Source of the DNA: Candidatus Lloydbacteria bacterium RIFCSPLOWO2_02_FULL_54_12
GTDB taxonomy: Bacteria > Patescibacteriota > Minisyncoccia > Phycocordibacterales > UBA6899
Length of the DNA stretch: 10,285 bases
NCBI GenBank assembly: GCA_001819095.1
Contig: MHLS01000039.1
Coordinates: 6,425-16,709 of the forward strand
Direction of reading: 5' to 3'
How positions within the stretch are numbered: position 1 is the first letter of the stretch; every line of letters begins with the position of its first letter. The translations under genes were made by a program, and so were the position numbers. The notes below the pieces were generated by a model that saw only the letters and a list, made by a program, of their open reading frames with translations, did not search any database and was not told the DNA's origin. Of the stretch, positions 6,222 to 10,285 are shown piece by piece.

Positions 6222-7451
6222 ATGTTCAAATCACACACTCCGCTCTCCGCAAAAGGCGCGATCGTGGCGCTTTCCGCGCTCATGTTCTTCTTTTCGGCGC
6301 AGGTGTCGCTCACCATCTACATCGACTCTTCCTATGTGAAGGAAGCGATCGAACAAACCCCGCGCTTTGCGCTCATGCAGGCATGGGACAACCCCGAGCA
6401 CATGGTGGGTACCCTCTACACGTTCGCCTCGCTCATCACCCTCCTCGCGCTCATCTCCGCGCCGAAGATCCTGCGGCGATTCGGCAACTACCGGTGGACG
6501 ATCTCCGCGCTCATCCTCCATATTCTCATCCTCCTCGGGCTCGCCTCCTTCGACGGGGCAGGGTTCGTCGTCCCCCTCTTCATCATCGAAACGGCTCTCG
6601 TCTCGGTCCTCTACTTCAATCTCGACGTCTTCCTCGAGCGCTATTCGAGCGATGCTGAAACGGGCGAGATCCGCGGCTTCTTCTTGGTCATCGGTTCCAT
6701 CGCATGGATGCTCCCGCCCTTCTTCGCGGGAATGATCATCGACAACTTCGGCTTCCAACTCGTCTATTTGGTCGGCGCCGCGCTGATGATCCCGACCGTT
6801 TTCGTCATGATGCGTTACTTCAGTGATTTCAATGATCTCGGCTACGATGATGTGCCGGTCTTGATGTCCAAAGTAGACACGGCGAAGCATCCAGACATCG
6901 GGCGGATACTCTGGACGAGTTTTTCCCTCCAATTCTTCTACGCATGGATGATCATCTACGCGCCGATCTACTTCCACGACCAACTCGGCATCTCTTACGA
7001 GGACTTCGGACTCATTCTCACGCTCGCGCTCTCCGCATTCATCATCTTCCCCTATCCGGCCGGCTGGCTTGCGGACAAGGTGCTCGGTGAAAAAGAACTT
7101 CTCGTCGGCGGCTTTCTCCTTATGGCGGGGGCGACGGCGCTCATTCCGTACTTCTCGCATGCCGGTATCGGCATCCTCGCGTGGGCGGCACTCCTCTTCG
7201 TCGGTCGCACGGGTGCGGCAACGGTCGAAACGATGGCCGAAGCGTACTTCTTCAAGCAGATCGACGGAAGAAATGCCGGCCTGATGAGCTACTTCCGCCG
7301 CTCGCGTCCGCTCGCGTTCATGATCGCACCCATTGCGGCGACGCTTCTTCTGGAATTCCGCATTGTTACGACGGAAAACCTCTTCTACGTCCTTGCCGTC
7401 CTCATGGTGCTCGCCGCCTACTTCCCGCTCCGCCTCAAGGATACGCTCTGA
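6222..7451 (+). CDS. Major facilitator superfamily-type transporter
   Basis: The 409-aa protein is almost wholly hydrophobic, with about 12 predicted membrane helices. Six occur before residue 200, followed by a polar central loop (RYFSDFNDLGYDDVPVLMSK) and six more after about residue 225. Residues 281-291 (GWLADKVLGEK) match the MFS motif A-type loop between helices 8 and 9 in the second half. The MFS fold moves small solutes by secondary transport; the substrate cannot be inferred, and this is a divergent member. The ATG at 6222 has no Shine-Dalgarno site and the promoter -10 ends only 7 nt before it. The gene is divergent from the PaaX-like gene and shares its palindrome-containing control region, which suggests it may be the regulator's target. 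No terminator is evident in the 82 nt before the next gene. Confidence 0.82.
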   Translation: MFKSHTPLSAKGAIVALSALMFFFSAQVSLTIYIDSSYVKEAIEQTPRFALMQAWDNPEHMVGTLYTFASLITLLALISAPKILRRFGNYRWTISALILHILILLGLASFDGAGFVVPLFIIETALVSVLYFNLDVFLERYSSDAETGEIRGFFLVIGSIAWMLPPFFAGMIIDNFGFQLVYLVGAALMIPTVFVMMRYFSDFNDLGYDDVPVLMSKVDTAKHPDIGRILWTSFSLQFFYAWMIIYAPIYFHDQLGISYEDFGLILTLALSAFIIFPYPAGWLADKVLGEKELLVGGFLLMAGATALIPYFSHAGIGILAWAALLFVGRTGAATVETMAEAYFFKQIDGRNAGLMSYFRRSRPLAFMIAPIAATLLLEFRIVTTENLFYVLAVLMVLAAYFPLRLKDTL

Positions 7452-7472
7452 AGAAGTACGGTGGTCCAAAAC

Positions 7473-7501
7473 TTGACAATAAACAATTTTTGTGATAAAA
7501 A
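7473..7501 (+). promoter_or_regulatory. Promoter of the 169-aa protein gene
   Basis: A perfect -35 TTGACA (7473-7478) is followed after 17 nt by TAAAAA (7496-7501); GATAAA at 7494-7499 with a 15-nt spacer is an alternative -10. The predicted start is near 7508, giving a short leader with a Shine-Dalgarno site. Confidence 0.6.
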
Positions 7502-7533
7502 CGCCATAGGTTAACGGCCCTTGGAGGGATATC

Positions 7534-8043
7534 GTGTTTCGAAAAGCACTCGACAAACTGGCGAAATGGCAGAATGACCGGCAAACGAAGCAGGTCGCAA
7601 AAAAGAGCGGCGACGTCGATCTGCGGCACTTCTTCATGCTCCAGATGAGCGACGCCTACGACGGTCGCATGACCTGCTCGGACGGCTGGACGTGGCGCAT
7701 GATTATCTATAACGACTCCGTGGTCTGGAAAAAAGCCGCGATGAAGCATGAGTGCTCGACGGAAATGCGCTACACGGAAGGCGACGACTTTTGGGCAACC
7801 ATGTACGACGTCGCGCAGGCGTACACGAAAATCCTCCGGGTCGCACGGGCCAAGTACTTTGGTGAAAAGTCGCCGACCGAGCAAGGCTGGGACACGCTCT
7901 ACGTCGACGACGAGAGTCAAGCCCTCCTCTCCGAGCACCATCAGTACAAACATCTGGCGGAAACATTCGGGCTTTCGCTCGCACCAGTTCCGGACGAACC
8001 TCGTCGGTTCCAAATCGAAGTATCGAAATTCGCCGCGGCCTGA
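7534..8043 (+). CDS. Uncharacterised soluble protein, 169 aa
   Basis: The GTG start at 7534 is preceded by a strong Shine-Dalgarno site (GGAGGG, 7523-7528, 5 nt spacing). It also has its own TTGACA-type promoter and a strong terminator, so this is very likely a real monocistronic gene. The product has no membrane helix or signal peptide. It opens with a basic helix (FRKALDKLAKWQNDRQTKQV) and is rich in aromatic residues and charge, with segments such as DGWTWRMIIYNDSVVWKKAA and GDDFWATMYDVAQAYTKILR. The alternation of strand-like and helical stretches suggests a compact alpha/beta fold. I do not recognise a family, and no catalytic motif stands out. The convergent neighbour is an unknown membrane protein; position alone does not suggest a shared role. 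Confidence 0.8.
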   Translation: MFRKALDKLAKWQNDRQTKQVAKKSGDVDLRHFFMLQMSDAYDGRMTCSDGWTWRMIIYNDSVVWKKAAMKHECSTEMRYTEGDDFWATMYDVAQAYTKILRVARAKYFGEKSPTEQGWDTLYVDDESQALLSEHHQYKHLAETFGLSLAPVPDEPRRFQIEVSKFAAA

Positions 8044-8059
8044 ACACACCGTGCGAAGA

Positions 8060-8089
8060 CCCCCGGCTCACGACCGGGGGATTTTTTAT
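8060..8089 (+). terminator. Terminator of the 169-aa protein gene
   Basis: A 7-bp GC stem CCCCCGG / CCGGGGG (8060-8066 with 8074-8080, 7-nt loop) is followed by ATTTTTTAT. It lies 16 nt after the stop codon. Confidence 0.88.
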
Positions 8090-8116
8090 AAAAAACGGAG
8101 GGTATGACCCTCCGTT
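8089..8116 (-). terminator. Terminator of the 260-aa membrane protein gene
   Basis: On the minus strand a stem AACGGAGGGT / ACCCTCCGTT (8116-8107 with 8103-8094, 3-nt loop) is followed by a T-run that merges with the AT tract of the opposing terminator. It lies about 10 nt past the stop at 8127. Confidence 0.87.
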
Positions 8117-8126
8117 CGTGTTTCGA

Positions 8127-8909
8127 CTATTTCTTCTCTTTTTCCTCACAGGGTTGCGGCGCACTTTCGGCCTTGATGCTGACCGTACCCGAGTGCCCGA
8201 GAATGCTCCCCGCCAAGCCTTCGATGGCTTTCAGGAGCCGGCTCGTATCGACCAAGAAGCCGTAATTCTTGAAGAGAATGAGTACGCCGCCGCCGGTCAC
8301 CGTCACATGCACCGCCCAGAAGAGAGGCGCAAAATACTCCGGCCCGATGGCACCCGTCCAGAGGACGTAATACGCGTAGTTGTAAAGGTAGCCAAGGCCG
8401 GCCAAGAACTGGAAGAGGACGACCGAGCGCTGTGCCAAACCGCGGCGCGGCAGGCCGAACCAGTTGCGTGCACGGAACGCGAAGCGTGCGAGCGGCGGAT
8501 CATCGTCCTCGCTGTAGGGCTTGCGTTTCTTGAACTCCTCGCTCTTGTGGTAGTTCGGGTCGGGATGCTGTGCCGAGAGCCAGATCAAATTACGCTCCGT
8601 TTGCCGGCGCATGAACCCGACGATGGAGTAATACACGAAGAACGCGGCGAGCGAGTAGCACGCTTCGACGAAGATCGGGTAGCGCATCGGGTCAACAAGG
8701 GCGAGAAGTCCGACCATGGACGCAAAAGCCATCCAGAGAACGAACGCCCAAGTCAAGACCGCGTCACCGTCCAAGAGCGAATTGCGCTGTTTCACCAGAT
8801 TGAAGATCCGTTCCTCCCACAACTTGCGCATCGGGAGCGTCATTTTCTCATACGGGGTCAGTTCGCGCGCGGGCGACTGTCCATCCGCTTTTGCGAGAGT
8901 TTCCGTCAT
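8127..8909 (-). CDS. Uncharacterised four-helix membrane protein, 260 aa
   Basis: The ATG at 8909 has a strong Shine-Dalgarno site (GGAGGA, about 4 nt spacing) and an upstream TTGACA promoter. The protein starts with a hydrophilic segment of about 45 residues. Two helices follow near 50-72 (VLTWAFVLWMAFASMVGLLA) and 78-100 (EACYSLAAFFVYYSIVGFMR). A charged loop (HPDPNYHKSEEFKKRKPYSE) connects to a second pair of helices: one near 165-186 (VVLFQFLAGLGYLYNYAYYV), the other near 192-213 (YFAPLFWAVHVTVTGGGVLI). The tail is polar, ending CEEKEKK. The two hairpin pairs with a polar connector suggest a small integral membrane protein with both ends in the cytoplasm. I do not recognise a family or catalytic motif. 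Terminators and promoter indicate a single-gene unit. Confidence 0.82.
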   Translation of the reverse strand: MTETLAKADGQSPARELTPYEKMTLPMRKLWEERIFNLVKQRNSLLDGDAVLTWAFVLWMAFASMVGLLALVDPMRYPIFVEACYSLAAFFVYYSIVGFMRRQTERNLIWLSAQHPDPNYHKSEEFKKRKPYSEDDDPPLARFAFRARNWFGLPRRGLAQRSVVLFQFLAGLGYLYNYAYYVLWTGAIGPEYFAPLFWAVHVTVTGGGVLILFKNYGFLVDTSRLLKAIEGLAGSILGHSGTVSIKAESAPQPCEEKEKK

Positions 8910-8957
8910 GAATTCCTCCGCTTGAAGAATGGTGTGAAAGAATGGGACTCTGTTTTC

Positions 8958-8985
8958 ACTCTACGGAGAAATCTCCGTGTGTCAA
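8958..8985 (-). promoter_or_regulatory. Promoter of the 260-aa membrane protein, with dyad in spacer
   Basis: On the minus strand TTGACA (8985-8980) is separated by 16 nt from TAGAGT (8963-8958). The spacer contains an inverted repeat CGGAGA-AA-TCTCCG (8964-8977), placed where a repressor or MerR-type activator could act. Confidence 0.55.
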
Positions 8986-9004
8986 TTTGACGACATACCG
9001 AAGA

Positions 9005-9043
9005 TACAAGGTGGAATTCACCTGAGGCAGATTCCACCTTGTA
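9005..9043. repeat. 13-bp inverted repeat upstream of the PfkB gene
   Basis: TACAAGGTGGAAT (9005-9017) is repeated exactly in inverse at 9031-9043, separated by 13 nt. The left arm can alternatively pair AGGTG (9009-9013) with CACCT (9019-9023). No T-tract follows on either strand, so it is not a typical terminator. It lies in the 211-nt divergent region, upstream of the kinase promoter. Confidence 0.7.
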
Positions 9044-9067
9044 CTTAAAACCCCGATAGTTACAGCA

Positions 9068-9076
9068 TGCTATACT
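9068..9076 (+). promoter_or_regulatory. Extended -10 promoter of the PfkB kinase gene
   Basis: TGC-TATACT (9068-9076) is identical to the secG extended -10. No convincing -35 is present. A start near 9083 gives a leader of about 38 nt that contains a tandem 12-nt repeat (9090-9101 and 9102-9113) and no Shine-Dalgarno site. Confidence 0.55.
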
Positions 9077-9120
9077 ATAAAAAAGTATTCGCTTAACTTT
9101 TCGCTTAACTTTTTATTTCT

Positions 9121-10140
9121 ATGGCACAAAAATTCGATTTCATCGCCGTCGGAGATACCGTGACCGACGCGTTCATTAACATCAAACAGGCGAGTGTTTA
9201 TAACGAGCACGATCAAGACGGCGACGGCACCGTGGATGAGGAGCTCTGCTTCGTCAACGGCGCGAAGATCCCCTACGAGTCGGTGACCATCATTCCTGCG
9301 GTCGGGAACGCCGCGAACGCCGCCGTTTCCGCAGCGCGCCTCGGCCTCTCGAGCGCCTTCGTCTCCGATGTGGGTAACGACGAACACGGAAAAGAGATCC
9401 TCGCGACACTCAAAAAACAGGGCGTCGATACGGCTTACGTCCGCACCCACGCGGGAATGCCCTCGAACTATCACTATGTGCTCATGCACAACGCCGAGCG
9501 CACGATACTCATCAAACACCAGAAATATCCCTACCACATGCCCGAGGTCGGGAGTCCCAAATGGTTGTATTTTAGTTCGGTCGGCGACGACTCGCTCCCC
9601 TACCACGAAGAGATCGTGAAGTACGTCAAAGCGCATCCCTCCGTCAAACTCGCTTTTCAGCCGGGGACATTCCAGATCAAGCTCGGCGCTGAAAAATTGA
9701 AAGAATTGTACCAATGCTCCGAGATCTTCTTCTGTAATGTCGAGGAGGCGCGGATCATCTTGAAAACCGCCGAGCCGGAGCCGTCGAAGCTCCCGAAGAT
9801 GATGTCGGCGCTCGGCCCCAAGATCTCCGTCATCACCGACGGCCCGAAAGGTCTCTACGCCTATGACAGCCACAGGGGGGTGACTTACTTCATGCCTCCC
9901 TACCCCGACCCCGCGCCACCGGTCTCGCGGACCGGAGCCGGAGACGCCTGCTCGTCGACCATTGCCATCGCGCTTCTTCTCGGGCTTCCTCTTACGACCG
10001 CGCTCGAATGGGGGCCGGTGAACTCCATGAATGTCGTCCAGCATGTCGGCGCACAAACGGGGCTCCTCACCCGCCTCGAACTCGAAAAATACCTCGCACA
10101 GCGGCCGACGAGCTACGTCGCGAAGGAAATCGCAGGATAA
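9121..10140 (+). CDS. PfkB/ribokinase-family carbohydrate kinase
   Basis: The 339-aa product has the ribokinase fold signatures. It begins KFDFIAVGDTVTDAFI, the usual first strand and substrate-site Asp region. The first PfkB motif appears as AVGNAANAAVSAARLG (about 60-75), with Val in place of the first Gly of the usual GGN. The NxxE motif is N206-E209 (NVEE). The second signature RTGAGDACSS (270-279) carries the anion-hole GAG and catalytic base D275; Arg replaces the common leading Asp. These enzymes use ATP to phosphorylate sugars or nucleosides; the substrate is not predictable here. The lid region holds an acidic DQDGDGTVDEE stretch (31-41) resembling a calcium-binding loop. The ATG at 9121 begins the conserved domain and has no Shine-Dalgarno site. 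The gene is divergent from the 260-aa membrane protein gene. Confidence 0.9.
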   Translation: MAQKFDFIAVGDTVTDAFINIKQASVYNEHDQDGDGTVDEELCFVNGAKIPYESVTIIPAVGNAANAAVSAARLGLSSAFVSDVGNDEHGKEILATLKKQGVDTAYVRTHAGMPSNYHYVLMHNAERTILIKHQKYPYHMPEVGSPKWLYFSSVGDDSLPYHEEIVKYVKAHPSVKLAFQPGTFQIKLGAEKLKELYQCSEIFFCNVEEARIILKTAEPEPSKLPKMMSALGPKISVITDGPKGLYAYDSHRGVTYFMPPYPDPAPPVSRTGAGDACSSTIAIALLLGLPLTTALEWGPVNSMNVVQHVGAQTGLLTRLELEKYLAQRPTSYVAKEIAG

Positions 10141-10165
10141 CGCCTTCCCCACAAGACAGCCTGAC

Positions 10166-10194
10166 ATAAAAAACATCCGCCAATAGCGGATGTT
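10166..10194 (-). terminator. Minus-strand terminator, probably for a gene beyond the right edge
   Basis: On the minus strand a 9-bp stem AACATCCGC / GCGGATGTT (10194-10186 with 10180-10172, 5-nt loop) is followed by a run of Ts. On the plus strand no T-run follows. This points to a convergent gene entering from the right. Confidence 0.7.
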
Positions 10195-10230
10195 GTCATT
10201 AGACCAGTCCCACAATAACAACGCACACTC

Positions 10231-10256
10231 CACCGCCGCCAACACGGCGGTGTTTT
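10231..10256 (+). terminator. Probable terminator of the PfkB kinase gene
   Basis: An 8-bp GC stem CACCGCCG / CGGCGGTG (10231-10238 with 10245-10252, 6-nt loop) is followed by TTTT and then A. The T-run is short, so efficiency may be modest. It lies 90 nt after the stop. Confidence 0.6.
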
Positions 10257-10285
10257 ACGTCACTTGCACATGGAAGTTCCACAGT

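Noticed and set aside
6231..7637. Long antisense open frame opposite the MFS gene (468 codons)
   Set aside because: The translation is an Arg/Glu/Asp/His-rich string without domains, as expected from the complement of a hydrophobic membrane protein. The forward frame has 12 helices and a promoter.
8118..8990. Plus-strand frame of 290 codons over the 260-aa membrane protein
   Set aside because: It starts at a non-ATG codon inside a terminator and gives an Arg/Glu-rich product. The minus strand has promoter, Shine-Dalgarno site and membrane helices.
9070..10245. Antisense open frame opposite the PfkB gene (391 codons)
   Set aside because: The forward strand has the GNAAN, NxxE and GAGD motifs in order. 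The antisense product has no recognisable structure.

Overview
The window looks like chromosome from a small-genome bacterium with fairly high GC in its coding regions, most likely a Candidate Phyla Radiation / Patescibacteria lineage (Parcubacteria or Kaiserbacteria type). This is an inference from several traits. There is an RNase J with a long Gly/Arg-rich extension, a solute-binding protein held by an N-terminal membrane helix and lacking neighbouring permease genes, a compact SecG, and a PaaX/Cas2-like protein. Genes with a Shine-Dalgarno site are mixed with genes that appear leaderless. No rRNA, tRNA, CRISPR array or recognisable transposase was found.

Layout from left to right. Positions 1-399 carry the C-terminal part of a PspA/IM30-like coiled-coil protein, followed by a strong terminator and a pair of 11-13 nt dyads. 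A 63-aa single-pass membrane protein lies convergently at 576-767 (-). Next comes a forward run that may be co-transcribed in part: secG (898-1146), a membrane-anchored family 5 solute-binding protein (1279-3039) and RNase J (3173-5314). A winged-helix plus Cas2-like (PaaX-type) gene follows at 5504-6079 (-), bracketed by two nearly identical perfect palindromes of 40 and 38 bp. Divergent from it is a 12-helix MFS-type transporter (6222-7451) whose promoter abuts one palindrome. An unknown 169-aa soluble protein (7534-8043, +) converges on an unknown 260-aa, four-helix membrane protein (8127-8909, -), with back-to-back terminators between them. Last is a PfkB-family sugar kinase (9121-10140, +), followed by hairpins that suggest a convergent gene just beyond the right edge.

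Functional reading. SecG and RNase J are housekeeping functions in protein export and mRNA decay. The solute-binding protein, MFS protein and PfkB kinase suggest scavenging of peptides and sugars or nucleosides. The most notable part is the palindrome-flanked PaaX/Cas2-like module next to the transporter. It is either a local regulator with two unusually long operators, or a small mobile cassette. A second pattern is that genes here seem to use two expression styles. One has a TTGACA-type promoter with a clear Shine-Dalgarno site; the other has an extended -10 next to the start codon, or no visible Shine-Dalgarno site.
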